From the NCBI RefSeq assembly GCF_014180685.1, contig NZ_JACEHF010000001.1, positions 137,976 through 195,349 of the forward strand: 57,374 nt of DNA. Direction: 5' to 3'. Of the stretch, positions 17,392 through 26,327 are shown one piece after another. Position numbers and translations under genes: made by a program. How positions within the stretch are numbered: the stretch's first letter is position 1; every line of letters starts with the position of its first letter. Below the pieces are notes generated by a model. The model did not search any database, had not been told where the DNA came from, and worked only from the letters and a program-made list of their open reading frames with translations. The DNA is from Nocardioides pelophilus. Lineage in GTDB: Bacteria; Actinomycetota; Actinomycetes; Propionibacteriales; Nocardioidaceae.

Positions 17392-17473
17392 CCGGATTTC
17401 CGCGACCGACCAAGTGCCACACACCTCTTGCATTCTCGGTCGGCCGAATAGAAAGAATAGAGCAGAAATCCGG
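17392..17473. other. Candidate origin of transfer (nested inverted repeats)
   Basis: Two nested inverted repeats lie just before the relaxase gene: an outer pair CCGGATTTC (17392-17400) and GAAATCCGG (17465-17473), and an inner pair CGACCGA (17403-17409) and TCGGTCG (17436-17442). oriT sites of MobF relaxases are usually found beside the relaxase gene and contain inverted repeats. No nick-site consensus could be recognised, so this is inference from position and structure. Confidence 0.45.
17446..17462 (+). promoter_or_regulatory. GAATAGAAA motif, copy 3
   Basis: GAATAGAAAGAATAGAG lies inside the outer inverted repeat of the oriT candidate and about 60 bases before the relaxase start. It repeats the core twice in tandem, which favours a protein-binding site over a simple -10 element. 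Confidence 0.6.
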
Positions 17474-17479
17474 CCGAAA

Positions 17480-17515
17480 GTGATCGCCTGCCGCGCGCGT
17501 GCGCACGTAGGTGAC
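17480..17515 (+). promoter_or_regulatory. 36-bp box, copy 3 (upstream of relaxase)
   Basis: Starts GTGATCGC and ends TAGGTGAC, 36 bases, with the relaxase ATG only seven bases further on. A possible alternative GTG start at 17511 lies inside the box. Confidence 0.7.
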
Positions 17516-17522
17516 CGTGACG

Positions 17523-20500
17523 ATGAGCCTCCACAAGCTGACGGCGGGGTCGGGGTACGACTACCTGACCCGCCAGGTCGCAGCGATGGACGCCACCGAC
17601 AAGGGCCACACCGGGCTGGCGAGCTACTACACCGAGAAGGGCGAGACCCCAGGCGTGTGGGTCGGCTCGGGTATGGGCGGCATTGAGGGACTCGATGCCG
17701 GCGACGTCGTCACCGCCGACCACATGCAGAGCCTGTTCGGCTCCGGGCACCACCCGCTGGCCACCCAGCGGACCAAGGAGCTGGACCTGCGGATCGGCCG
17801 CGATGAGGCCGGCCGGCCGACCGATGCGGACTACAAGACCGCGGTCCGGCTCGGCACGCCCTACAAGGTCTACGACAACGACATCAGCCCGTTCCGGATC
17901 GAGGTCGCCAAGCGCATGGCTGCCTTCAACGGGGCCGCCGGCCTGCCCGGGGACTGGCCGGTCCCCGCCGCCGACCGGGCCAAGATCCGCACCGAGGTGG
18001 CCGCGGAGTTCTTCCGTGCCGAGCACGGCCGCGAACCGGCGGATGCCCGTGAGCTCGCGTCGACGATCGCCAAGCACTCCCGCCCCAAGACCAACGCCGT
18101 CGCCGGCTACGACCTGACCTTCTCCCCGGTCAAGAGCGTCTCGGTGCTGTGGGCGATCTCCGACCCGAAGACCGCCGCGGTGATCGAGCGGGCCCACCAG
18201 GCGGCGATCAAGGACGCGCTGAACTTCATCGAATCCAAGGCACTGTTCACGCGCCGGGGCACCAACGGCGTGCGCCAGGTCGACGTCCGCGGCCTGGTCG
18301 CCACGGCGTTCACCCACCGCGACTCCCGCGCCGGAGACCCCGACTTGCATACGCACGTCGCCGTGGCGAACAAGGTCCAGACCCTCGACGGCAAGTGGCT
18401 GGCCATCGACGGCCGGCCGCTGCACAAGGCGGTCGTCTCGGCCTCGGAGACCTACAACACCGCGCTCGAGCGGCACGTGGTCGACGCCCTCGGCGTGCGG
18501 TTCGAGGAGCGCCCGAACGAGGACGCCCGCAAGCGGCCGGTGCGTGAGATCGTCGGCGTCGACCCCGATCTGAACCGCCGGTTCTCCAAGCGCCGGATCA
18601 ACGTCGAGGACCGCCGCAAGGTCCTCGCTGCGGCGTTCCAGGCCACCCACGGCCGGCCCCCGACGCCCGTAGAGACCATCCAGTTGGCCCAGCAGGCGAC
18701 GCTGGAGACCCGCGAGGCCAAGCACGAGCCGCGCTCGATGGCCGAGCAGCGCGAGGCCTGGACCCGCGAGGCGGTCGAGGTGCTGGGCACCCCGCAACAG
18801 GTCAAGCAGATGGTGCACGGCGCGCTCCACCCGAAGGGCGCGGCTCGCTCCCTGGCCGACTCGGCCTGGTTCGCCAAAACCACCGACCGCATCGTGGCGA
18901 CGATGGAGGGTGGCCGGAGCACGTGGCAGTACTGGCACGTCTACGCCGAGGCCCAGCGGCAGGTCCGGGCCGCCAATGTGCCCACCAACCAGGTCTCCCA
19001 GGTGGTCGACCTGTTGGTCAGCGAGGTCCTCGACGACCGCTCGGTGAGCATGGCCCGCCCCTGGGACACCATCAGCGAGCCGGTCGAGCTACGTCGCGCG
19101 GACGGGTCCTCGGTCTACACCCAGGCCGGGGCCGACCTGTTCACCTCGAGCAAGGTGCTGGCCGCCGAGCAGCGTCTGGTCGACGCCGCCGGCCGCCATG
19201 AGGGGTACGCCGTCGTGGCGTCCTCGGTCGACCTGGCGCTTCTGGAGTCGACCGCCAACGGCATCACCCTCAACGCTGGACAGGCCACGCTGGTGCGGGC
19301 GATGGCCACCTCGGGCGCCCGGCTCCAGCTGGCGATCGCCCCGGCCGGATCGGGCAAGACCACCGCGATGCGTGCCCTGGCCAACGCGTGGAGCGACGGC
19401 GGCGGCACCATCATCGGCCTCGCGCCGTCAGCGGCGGCCGCGGACGCCCTGCGGTCCCAGATCGACACCCAGACCGACACCCTGGCCAAGCTCACGCACT
19501 CACTCGAGCAGGCCCGGCAGACCGGTGCCGCGATGCCGGAGTGGGTCGCCGGCATCGACTCCTCAACGCTCGTCGTGATCGACGAGGCGGGCATGGCCGA
19601 CACCCTTTCCCTGGACGCCGCGGTCTCCTACATCCTCGAGCGCGGCGGCAGCGTCCGCCTGATCGGTGACGACCAGCAACTCTCCGCGATCGGCGCCGGC
19701 GGCGTGCTGCGCGACATCCGCGCCACCCACGGCGCGCTCCAGCTGACCGAGCTCGTCCGGTTCAAAGACCCCGCCGAGGGCGCAGCGTCGCTGGCACTGC
19801 GCGAAGGCAAGAGCGAGGCGCTCGGCTTCTACCTCGACCGCGACCGGGTTCACGTCGGCGACCTGGCGACCATGACCGAGGAGGTCTTCGCCGCCTGGCA
19901 GGCCGACCGCGCCGCCGGCCTGGACTCGATCATGCTCGCCCCGACCCGCGACCTGGTCAGCGAGCTGAATCAGCAGGCCCGCGCCCACCGCCTGGAAGGG
20001 ATCGACCCGGCCGACGTCGCCAGCAGTGGCCCGGGGCGGCGGCTCGCCGACGGCAACGAGGCGTCGATCGGGGAGCTGATCATCACCCGCGAGAACGACC
20101 GCCGGCTGCGTACCTCGGCCACCGACTGGGTGAAGAACGGCGATCGGTGGACCGTCCTGGAGATCCACGACGGCGGCGACCTGACCGTCCAGCACACCCA
20201 GCACGGCCGCACCGTGCGCCTGCCGAGTGACTACGTCGCCAAGGCCACCGAGCTCGGCTACGCGTGCACCGTGCACACCGCCCAGGGCGTCACCGCCGAC
20301 ACCATGCACGGCCTGGCCACCGGCCAGGAGTCGCGCCAGCAGCTCTACACGATGATGACCCGCGGCGCGACCGCCAACCACGTCTACCTCGAGGTCGTCG
20401 GCGACGGCGACCCTCACTCGGTGATCCACCCGACCCTGGTCCGGCCGCTCACCCCCACCGACATCCTCGAGTCGATGCTGGCTCGCGACGACGCCCAGCG

Positions 20501-23429
20501 GTCCGCGACGAGCCTGGTCCGCGAGCAGGCCGACCCGGCCACCCGGCTCGGCGAGGCAGCGCAGCGCTACCTCGACAGCCTCTACGTCGCCGCCGAGGAC
20601 CTGCTGCGCCACGAGACCACGACCGGCGTAGACGGCACCACGGTCAACGTGGTCGACGCGCTGGACTCCGCCGTCGAAGCACTGGCTCCCGGGTTGTCGG
20701 ATGAGGCCGCCTGGCCCACCCTGCGCGCCCACCTGCTGCTGCTCGGCGCGGCCGGCGAGAACCCCGTCGAAGCTCTCCGAGCCGCCGCCGGTGACCGCGA
20801 GCTGGAGAGCGCACGCGACCGGGCCGCGGTCCTGGACTGGCGCCTCGACGCCTCCGGGCTGCGCAACGCCGGCGCCGGACCGCTGCCGTGGATGCCCGGG
20901 ATCCCGTCGCGTCTGGCCGAGGACCCGCACTGGGGCGCCTACCTCGCCCAGCGCGCGCACCTGGTCGAGGAGCTCGCGGAGCAGGTCCACACCCGCGCCG
21001 CCGAGCAGTCCTCGTTGCCGGTGTGGGCGCAGAACGGCATCCGCCCCGAGGCCGCCACGGTGGCCGACGTCGAGGTCTGGCGCGCAGCCATGCAGGTCCC
21101 CGGGGACGACCGGCGACCGACCGGCGCACCGCAGCTGCAGAAGGCGTCGGCGACGTGGCAGCGGCGCCTCAACCGGGCCGTCACCGGTGACCACACGCCG
21201 GCGCTCAAGGAATGGCGTCAGCTGCTCTACTCCCTGGCCCCGCAGGTCCGCGAAGACGAGTTCACCCCGCTCCTGGCCGAGCGGCTGGCCGCAATGTCGC
21301 GTGCCGGCGTCACGGCCCACGAGGTGCTGCGCTCCGCTGCCGCGCCCGATCACCCGGCCGGCCCGCTGCCCGACGAGCACGCCGCGGCCGCGCTGTGGTG
21401 GCGCATGGCCCGGCACCTCACGCCCGCCGTCGCCGCCCAGATCGGCGACGGCTCCCACGGCGAGAGCGTCACCACCGACTGGGCGCCGCGCCTCGCGGAC
21501 CTGTTCGGTCCCGAGCGAGCCGCGAGCATCCAGGCCAGCACCTGGTGGCCGGCGCTGGTCTCCAACGTCGACCACGGCCTGCAGCGTGGATGGCAGGTCG
21601 AGGCCCTGCTGGGCGCCGGCCGGGCCCAGAGGGATGCCGCGAGCGACGGCTGGGACGACGCGCTTGACGGAGTTGACGAGTGCCAGGCACTGGTCTGGCG
21701 GACCTCGATCGCGCTGCAGACCGCGCCCGACGAGCACACGCACGACTACCACTTCGACGAGCCGCCCGCAGACCTATGGGACGGGATCGAGCCCCCGGCG
21801 ACGCTCGTCGACCACGCCACCGACCACGACTGGACCGACTGGCCGCTCGCCGAGGACCCCGGCCCGTCCGACGAGCACCTGGTTGAAGCGCCCGACGAGC
21901 ACTTGGTCGACGTCGACGAGGACCAGTTCGTCGAGCCCGATCTCACCCTGGCCGCCTACATCCGCGACCTCGGCGGCACCCGACTGGAGCCCACCGACGC
22001 CGACATCCGGCTCATGTACCAGCGGGCCGACGAGTGGCACTCCTCCCCCGTCACGCGTGAGCGCATGGTCGAGATCAACGAGCTCACGCAGGCCCTCTTC
22101 GAGTCCCGGTTCACCGACTCGTGGGGCCGCGACTACCTCACCGGACGGTTCGGACTCGATCTCGCCGGCGACGAGCGGTTCCGCCCCGGTCAGGCTCCGG
22201 CCGGCTGGACCAACCTGGTCGACCACCTCCGCGGCCGCGGCGTCAGCGACGCCGAGATGCTCGCCACCGGCGTCGCTGTGGAGGCCAGCACCGGCCGCCT
22301 CATCGACCGGTTCCGCGACCGCGTGATGTTCCCGGTGATCCACCAGGGCGAGGTGCTCGGCTTCGTCGGCCGCCGCCGTCCCGACCTCACCGACGCCGAC
22401 AAGGGCGGTCCGAAGTACCTCAACACCGCCGACACCCCGCTGTTCCACAAGGGCGCCCAACTGTTCGGCGTCGTCGACGAACTGCTCGCCGAAGGCGCCG
22501 TCCCGGTGATCGTCGAGGGCCCGATGGACGCCGTCGCGGTCACGCTGGCCAGCGCTGGCCTCTACCTCGGCGTGGCCCCGCTCGGCACGTCGCTGACCGA
22601 CGAGCAGGCCGCCCAGTTGGCTGCCGCCGGCCGCGACCCGATCGTGGCCACCGATGCCGACCTGGCGGGCCAGGTCGCGGCCGAGCGCGACTTCTGGATG
22701 CTCACCCCGCACGGACTGGACCCCGGCTACGCCCGGTTCCCCGACGGCCTCGACCCCGCCGACCTGCTCGCACAGCGCGGGCCCGCGGCGCTCACTGCCG
22801 CGGTGGCCAGCGGCCAGCCGGCCTTCCGCTCGCTAGGTGACCACCTGCTCAGCGAGCGGCTCGACAATCTCGCCCCGGAGCAGGCGAGCGTGGCGGCCAT
22901 TAGGATCCTGTCGGCTCGTCCCAGCCGCGCCTGGGAGCCGGGCGTCAACCAGGTCCGGGCCCGCCTACAGCTCTCCCAGATGCAGGCGCGACGCGACCTG
23001 CGTGACGCGGTCAAGACCTGGGATGCCGACCCGCGGAAGGCGGCGCTGGCCGAGCTCCACAAGAGCAGCGAGGTCCGCGCCCGGCTCTCGGCCGCGGCCG
23101 AGAAGACCCCGGCTGAGCGGTGGGCCCCGCTGGCTCGCGAGCTCGACCCGCGCCTCCTCGAGCAGGGCGACTGGCCCGCCACCGCGGCGATGCTGCAGGA
23201 GGCCCACGAGCAGGGTCACGACGTCGGCGCCGCCACGCGCGGCCTGGTCGCTGAGAAGCCCCTGGGCGACGGCCCAGCCCGCGACCTGCGCTACCGGATC
23301 GTGTCCCGCCTCCTGCTTCCCGTCGACTCGTACCCCGCAACGGACGCGGCCGTCTCGTCGCTTCGCAGAGTTCAACACCATCCGATGCCGGGTAGTAACG
23401 GACCTGCCCCGGGCGTCAGCCGGCGCTGA
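17523..23429 (+). CDS. MobF relaxase-helicase fused to a Toprim/DnaG-like primase region
   Basis: A 1968-residue protein from the ATG at 17523 (a GTG at 17511 is possible). The N-terminal TrwC-type relaxase has paired tyrosines (SYYTEKGE, 35-36) and the metal-binding histidine set HRDSRAGDPDLHTH (about 266-279). A TraI/RecD-like helicase follows with Walker A AGSGKTT near 607, VIDEAGM near 684 and ACTVHTAQGVT further on. The last third resembles the DnaG catalytic region: YLTGRFGLDL, RDRVMFPVIHQGEVLGFVGR, then Toprim acidic motifs VIVEGPMDA (about 1661) and ATDADLAG (about 1708). It should nick oriT, unwind the strand and perhaps prime the complementary strand. Fusions of this size are uncommon outside actinobacterial elements. 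Confidence 0.92.
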   Translation: MSLHKLTAGSGYDYLTRQVAAMDATDKGHTGLASYYTEKGETPGVWVGSGMGGIEGLDAGDVVTADHMQSLFGSGHHPLATQRTKELDLRIGRDEAGRPTDADYKTAVRLGTPYKVYDNDISPFRIEVAKRMAAFNGAAGLPGDWPVPAADRAKIRTEVAAEFFRAEHGREPADARELASTIAKHSRPKTNAVAGYDLTFSPVKSVSVLWAISDPKTAAVIERAHQAAIKDALNFIESKALFTRRGTNGVRQVDVRGLVATAFTHRDSRAGDPDLHTHVAVANKVQTLDGKWLAIDGRPLHKAVVSASETYNTALERHVVDALGVRFEERPNEDARKRPVREIVGVDPDLNRRFSKRRINVEDRRKVLAAAFQATHGRPPTPVETIQLAQQATLETREAKHEPRSMAEQREAWTREAVEVLGTPQQVKQMVHGALHPKGAARSLADSAWFAKTTDRIVATMEGGRSTWQYWHVYAEAQRQVRAANVPTNQVSQVVDLLVSEVLDDRSVSMARPWDTISEPVELRRADGSSVYTQAGADLFTSSKVLAAEQRLVDAAGRHEGYAVVASSVDLALLESTANGITLNAGQATLVRAMATSGARLQLAIAPAGSGKTTAMRALANAWSDGGGTIIGLAPSAAAADALRSQIDTQTDTLAKLTHSLEQARQTGAAMPEWVAGIDSSTLVVIDEAGMADTLSLDAAVSYILERGGSVRLIGDDQQLSAIGAGGVLRDIRATHGALQLTELVRFKDPAEGAASLALREGKSEALGFYLDRDRVHVGDLATMTEEVFAAWQADRAAGLDSIMLAPTRDLVSELNQQARAHRLEGIDPADVASSGPGRRLADGNEASIGELIITRENDRRLRTSATDWVKNGDRWTVLEIHDGGDLTVQHTQHGRTVRLPSDYVAKATELGYACTVHTAQGVTADTMHGLATGQESRQQLYTMMTRGATANHVYLEVVGDGDPHSVIHPTLVRPLTPTDILESMLARDDAQRSATSLVREQADPATRLGEAAQRYLDSLYVAAEDLLRHETTTGVDGTTVNVVDALDSAVEALAPGLSDEAAWPTLRAHLLLLGAAGENPVEALRAAAGDRELESARDRAAVLDWRLDASGLRNAGAGPLPWMPGIPSRLAEDPHWGAYLAQRAHLVEELAEQVHTRAAEQSSLPVWAQNGIRPEAATVADVEVWRAAMQVPGDDRRPTGAPQLQKASATWQRRLNRAVTGDHTPALKEWRQLLYSLAPQVREDEFTPLLAERLAAMSRAGVTAHEVLRSAAAPDHPAGPLPDEHAAAALWWRMARHLTPAVAAQIGDGSHGESVTTDWAPRLADLFGPERAASIQASTWWPALVSNVDHGLQRGWQVEALLGAGRAQRDAASDGWDDALDGVDECQALVWRTSIALQTAPDEHTHDYHFDEPPADLWDGIEPPATLVDHATDHDWTDWPLAEDPGPSDEHLVEAPDEHLVDVDEDQFVEPDLTLAAYIRDLGGTRLEPTDADIRLMYQRADEWHSSPVTRERMVEINELTQALFESRFTDSWGRDYLTGRFGLDLAGDERFRPGQAPAGWTNLVDHLRGRGVSDAEMLATGVAVEASTGRLIDRFRDRVMFPVIHQGEVLGFVGRRRPDLTDADKGGPKYLNTADTPLFHKGAQLFGVVDELLAEGAVPVIVEGPMDAVAVTLASAGLYLGVAPLGTSLTDEQAAQLAAAGRDPIVATDADLAGQVAAERDFWMLTPHGLDPGYARFPDGLDPADLLAQRGPAALTAAVASGQPAFRSLGDHLLSERLDNLAPEQASVAAIRILSARPSRAWEPGVNQVRARLQLSQMQARRDLRDAVKTWDADPRKAALAELHKSSEVRARLSAAAEKTPAERWAPLARELDPRLLEQGDWPATAAMLQEAHEQGHDVGAATRGLVAEKPLGDGPARDLRYRIVSRLLLPVDSYPATDAAVSSLRRVQHHPMPGSNGPAPGVSRR

Positions 23430-23762
23430 CTCAACCTCCGCGATGCCGCGACCTAGCGACCCTGTGACGCGACGTAAGTCGCATCGCTGTTCTCAGACAG
23501 TTGTCCGGTCAGGTGGTTTCTAGCGGGACATCTATCAAGCCCCTCCTCGGTCTGCGGAGTGGCTCAGCATCCTGCGCTCCGCCGGAGAGGCTTCAGCCGC
23601 AGCCCGTCGAGCGGGAGAAGCAGCGTCTGGTCGGCCTGTGGGCGGACCAGCAGCTGAGTTGGTTGAGCGGTACGAGGCAGGAGCGCTGCAGCGCGAACTG
23701 CCCGCGAACCACGGTGTCGAGTGGCGCGCCATGGGAGCGATCGTCAACCGTCATCAAGCGTG
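23430..23762 (+). pseudogene. Decayed helix-turn-helix (resolvase/transposase-type) remnant in a gene-poor gap
   Basis: Between the relaxase and the next minus-strand gene there is no intact gene. On the plus strand, from about 23551, a frame without a good start reads SAEWLSILRSAGEASAAARR and then ELVERYEAGALQRELPANHG. This resembles the C-terminal helix-turn-helix of serine recombinases or transposases (RYEAGAS-RELA-G). No catalytic domain precedes it. I read it as a leftover of a recombinase, with modest confidence. Confidence 0.3.
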
Positions 23763-24371
23763 TCAATCGGCATCGGGATCGAAGACGTACCCCGACTGCT
23801 GCAACTTCACCCGGAAGTCCTCGCCGACTCCGTCCACGAACACAGCATGGACGGCACGGCGTTCGACGCGTATCTGCTCGAGGACCGGCACGGCCGGACT
23901 GACAAGGTGATCGAGCCAGACTCCGGGTTCGCCGACCGCATACGGAATGCCAATCGGCGGAAGGTCATCGGTACTCACGGCAGGCGCGGCGCTCAACACA
24001 CTGAACGGTCGCAGCACGACGTACTGAATATCAGTTCGCGCGCGATAACTCCGCCTCTGATCGCGTTCGATCTTTGCGACTTCCTCACGATCCCGCTTGG
24101 ACAGCGAGATCGCGTCGTCAGCGCGATTGAGAACAACCCATGGGCCAGCGACGAAGTAGTCATGGTCGTCCCGCTCCTCAGCCAGGTAGATGAGGTCACC
24201 CACCTCTGGAACTGGCGAGACGAGCGTACGGACGGGCACTTCGACGATGTCCTCCTGGATGACCGCGAGCAGGTTCCGGGGCGTTCGGACGAGGTGAACC
24301 GTGCTCTCGGGGTCCTCGTGGTTCCAGGTGGTAGCGATCTGCCGAGTCGTTCCCGAACATGGTGTACGCAC
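23763..24371 (-). CDS. Hypothetical protein, third gene of zincin cassette
   Basis: About 202 residues if the GTG at 24371 is used; the start is not certain, because the convincing part begins only near DPESTVHLVRTPRNLLAVIQ and the gene overlaps the zincin gene by about 175 bases. The sequence has alternating hydrophobic residues (IYLAEERDDHDYFVAGPWVV) and charged helices (KRDREEVAKIERDQRRSYRA). No family is recognised. The long overlap suggests either a coupled cassette or a frameshift that split one longer reading frame. Confidence 0.5.
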   Translation of the reverse strand: MRTPCSGTTRQIATTWNHEDPESTVHLVRTPRNLLAVIQEDIVEVPVRTLVSPVPEVGDLIYLAEERDDHDYFVAGPWVVLNRADDAISLSKRDREEVAKIERDQRRSYRARTDIQYVVLRPFSVLSAAPAVSTDDLPPIGIPYAVGEPGVWLDHLVSPAVPVLEQIRVERRAVHAVFVDGVGEDFRVKLQQSGYVFDPDAD

Positions 24372-24774
24372 GCGGTTGACGGTCGGCGAGCCGCACCTGT
24401 GCGGCCCGACCGGCGAGCGCATTGGCGCGGGTCGCAGGCGAGGTCAACATCGAGGCCGTCACGGCCCAGGCGTCACACTGTGCATCGCCTTCGCGCGCAA
24501 ATCCATGAGTACGCGCTCGGTCGGAGGTGACATGCCCACGCACAATGTGCGACAACTCGTGGATCGCGGTCCGACCGAGGACTGGCTCGAACTCGATACC
24601 GATCTCTTCGGCGATCCTGCCCAAGGTCTCGCAGTCGAGGAAGATGCCGGGCTCTCCGTCGGGGATGCCCGGTGGCAGGCTGAGGCTGCTATCGGTCAGG
24701 TGGGCCACACCATGGGCGTAAGTCTCGGTCCGAATCGGGATGTCCTCGACCGGTTGGTCACCGCCGGCGTTCAA
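24196..24774 (-). CDS. Zincin-like protein with HELSH motif
   Basis: About 192 residues from a TTG at 24774 with AGGAG upstream; no ATG or GTG is available before the in-frame stop. The motif AIHELSHIVRGH (HExxH with a further His) followed by REGDAQCDAWA is the layout of small zinc metalloproteases of the ImmA/IrrE or similar type, where a Glu or Asp downstream is the third ligand. Such proteins often pair with regulators or toxins on mobile elements. The C-terminal 50 residues are proline- and arginine-rich and may be out of frame. Confidence 0.55.
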   Translation of the reverse strand: MNAGGDQPVEDIPIRTETYAHGVAHLTDSSLSLPPGIPDGEPGIFLDCETLGRIAEEIGIEFEPVLGRTAIHELSHIVRGHVTSDRARTHGFAREGDAQCDAWAVTASMLTSPATRANALAGRAAQVRLADRQPRAYTMFGNDSADRYHLEPRGPREHGSPRPNAPEPARGHPGGHRRSARPYARLASSRGG

Positions 24775-24968
24775 GAGCAGCTCCTTCTCCTCCGAGGGAA
24801 CCGCTGCTCGTGCGTCGCCTGATCGCTAAGGAACACGTGCACCGCGTCGAGCGGGTTCGGCAGCCCGAGAAGCCTCGTGAGATGGGCATCGACCTGCGGC
24901 AGCCACCCAGCCAGGAAGGCTTTGGCCGCCGCGAAGCCGGCCTCGTCGTGAATCTCGAAGACAGTCAA
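24771..24968 (-). CDS. Small protein of 65 residues before the zincin gene
   Basis: Starts at a TTG with GGAGG six bases upstream. The peptide (TVFEIHDEAGFAAAKAFLAG, WLPQVDAHLTRLLGLPNPLD, AVHVFLSDQATHE) looks like real protein, and its TGA overlaps the TTG of the next gene. The final residues (RFPRRRRSCS) look unnatural, and the same frame is open upstream to about 25030 (HHAFGARIDAWLWGGV), so the gene may be a fragment of a longer frameshifted one. No family is recognised. Confidence 0.45.
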   Translation of the reverse strand: MTVFEIHDEAGFAAAKAFLAGWLPQVDAHLTRLLGLPNPLDAVHVFLSDQATHEQRFPRRRRSCS

Positions 24969-25140
24969 GACGCCTCCCCAAAGCCAGGCGTCGATGCGCG
25001 CCCCGAATGCATGGTGCCCGGCAGGCGTCTCGGGTCACCTGCAGGGCAATCAGATCCCACCACCGCGGAGCGGACCACGTCCCCGGAATCGAGGAACTCG
25101 TCTTGACCATCCCGTTCGGCCGCACCCTCCGGTGCCGCGG

Positions 25141-26253
25141 CTACTCCGGCCCCTCAGGCGCCCACAACTCCCACCGATTCGCCCGGCCGCGACGGACTTC
25201 GGCGTCCGGGTACTGCTGCTGAAGCTCACTCAGCTTGGCGACGACCTCGGCAATGGGCAGCCCAGAGGGGACGACTGCCAGCGGCTGCGGCGTGGGCTTC
25301 GGTGGCGGCACCGCCTCCTCGCGCCGCTTGGCGAACGCCTCAAGCATCTGTCGAGCTTCGCGCATCCGCGCCGCCCAACCGGGCCAGGCCGGGCATGGGT
25401 GGCCAGGAGGCCAGACCCACCCATGGTGTGCCATCGGGGTGGCGCACTCCGAGCACATCTCCTCGGCAGTGAACGGTCCCTCGGCGATGAGGCCGTCGAG
25501 CTTCCGATTGGCCTCGGCCAACTTGGCTCGGTGGTCGCGGCGTTCTGCCCGATCGGTACACGCCTCGAGGGCTGCTTGCAGCCCTGGCAGTTGCCCCTTG
25601 AGATCGCGGACCTTGCGCTCGCGTTCCAGTCGGTACGACCACCAGGTGTGCTGCCGCCGGTCACGAGGCAGCCAGCCGTGCTCATCCACGACGTCCTCGG
25701 GATCGCTGACGATCGGAGCCAGCTTGCCGACCTCGGCCTGGAGGCGCTCTACCTTCTGCTCCAGTTCTGCGATCTCCTGTTCCCGCCGCTTAGGATCCAT
25801 CGCGGGGAACCTGGTGCCGTCGCGGAAGCCGGCCAACTCGCTCAGCTCATAGTCGAGGCGCGATTGCACCTCGATGAGCCGGAGGCGGGCGGTGGATCGC
25901 TGCTCGTCGTAGCGTTCCTTGTCGCGCTGACGCCGCGCATCTTCCGTGGCGCGTTGCTTCTCGCGTTGTCGGTCGCGTCGCGTCTGCTGCGCTTCCCACT
26001 GCTTGAGACTCAAGTGTCTGTGGCCAGGCTCGGCACGCTGCCACTGGCTCATGATCTCGGCGGCGCGGTCGAGGTCGGCTTCGCGCTCGTCCCGGACCCA
26101 GGGATTCCAGACCGCATCGTGGTTGAGCTCGACGAACAGCGTCCGCGCGGCGATGAACTCGTCGGCAGAGACGGTCGTGCCCCGGCGCGGCTTCCAGAGC
26201 ATGCCGTCGTGCTCGATGACGCTGTCCGGGATGACCTCGGTTGCAGAGCCCAC
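25141..26253 (-). CDS. Coiled-coil protein with a cysteine/histidine cluster
   Basis: About 370 residues from a GTG at 26253; codons further upstream in the frame look non-coding (arginine- and proline-rich). The N-terminus carries VIEHDGMLWKPRRGTTVSADEF. Residues about 80-270 are a long charged coiled coil (REKQRATEDARRQRDKERYDE, EQEIAELEQKVERLQAEVGK). A cluster CSECATPMAHHGWVWPPGHPC may bind a metal. A C-terminal helix and tryptophan-rich end follow. The function is unknown; it lies in the cargo region between relaxase and transfer operon. Confidence 0.65.
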   Translation of the reverse strand: MGSATEVIPDSVIEHDGMLWKPRRGTTVSADEFIAARTLFVELNHDAVWNPWVRDEREADLDRAAEIMSQWQRAEPGHRHLSLKQWEAQQTRRDRQREKQRATEDARRQRDKERYDEQRSTARLRLIEVQSRLDYELSELAGFRDGTRFPAMDPKRREQEIAELEQKVERLQAEVGKLAPIVSDPEDVVDEHGWLPRDRRQHTWWSYRLERERKVRDLKGQLPGLQAALEACTDRAERRDHRAKLAEANRKLDGLIAEGPFTAEEMCSECATPMAHHGWVWPPGHPCPAWPGWAARMREARQMLEAFAKRREEAVPPPKPTPQPLAVVPSGLPIAEVVAKLSELQQQYPDAEVRRGRANRWELWAPEGPE

Positions 26254-26327
26254 ACCAGCACTATGCGCCAGCGGTGCAGCCCGGCGAAGGCCTACCCGGT
26301 GAACACTGGGAACAGCTCCATGCCCGG

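Noticed and set aside
17292..18938. Long open frame on the minus strand antisense to the relaxase start
   Set aside because: It lies antisense to clear relaxase motifs, is rich in Arg/Gly/Val as expected of GC-rich antisense frames, and has no ribosome binding site.
19563..21752. 729-codon minus-strand frame inside the relaxase gene
   Set aside because: It is the complement of the helicase region, of low complexity, and without recognisable domain. The plus-strand protein explains the DNA.
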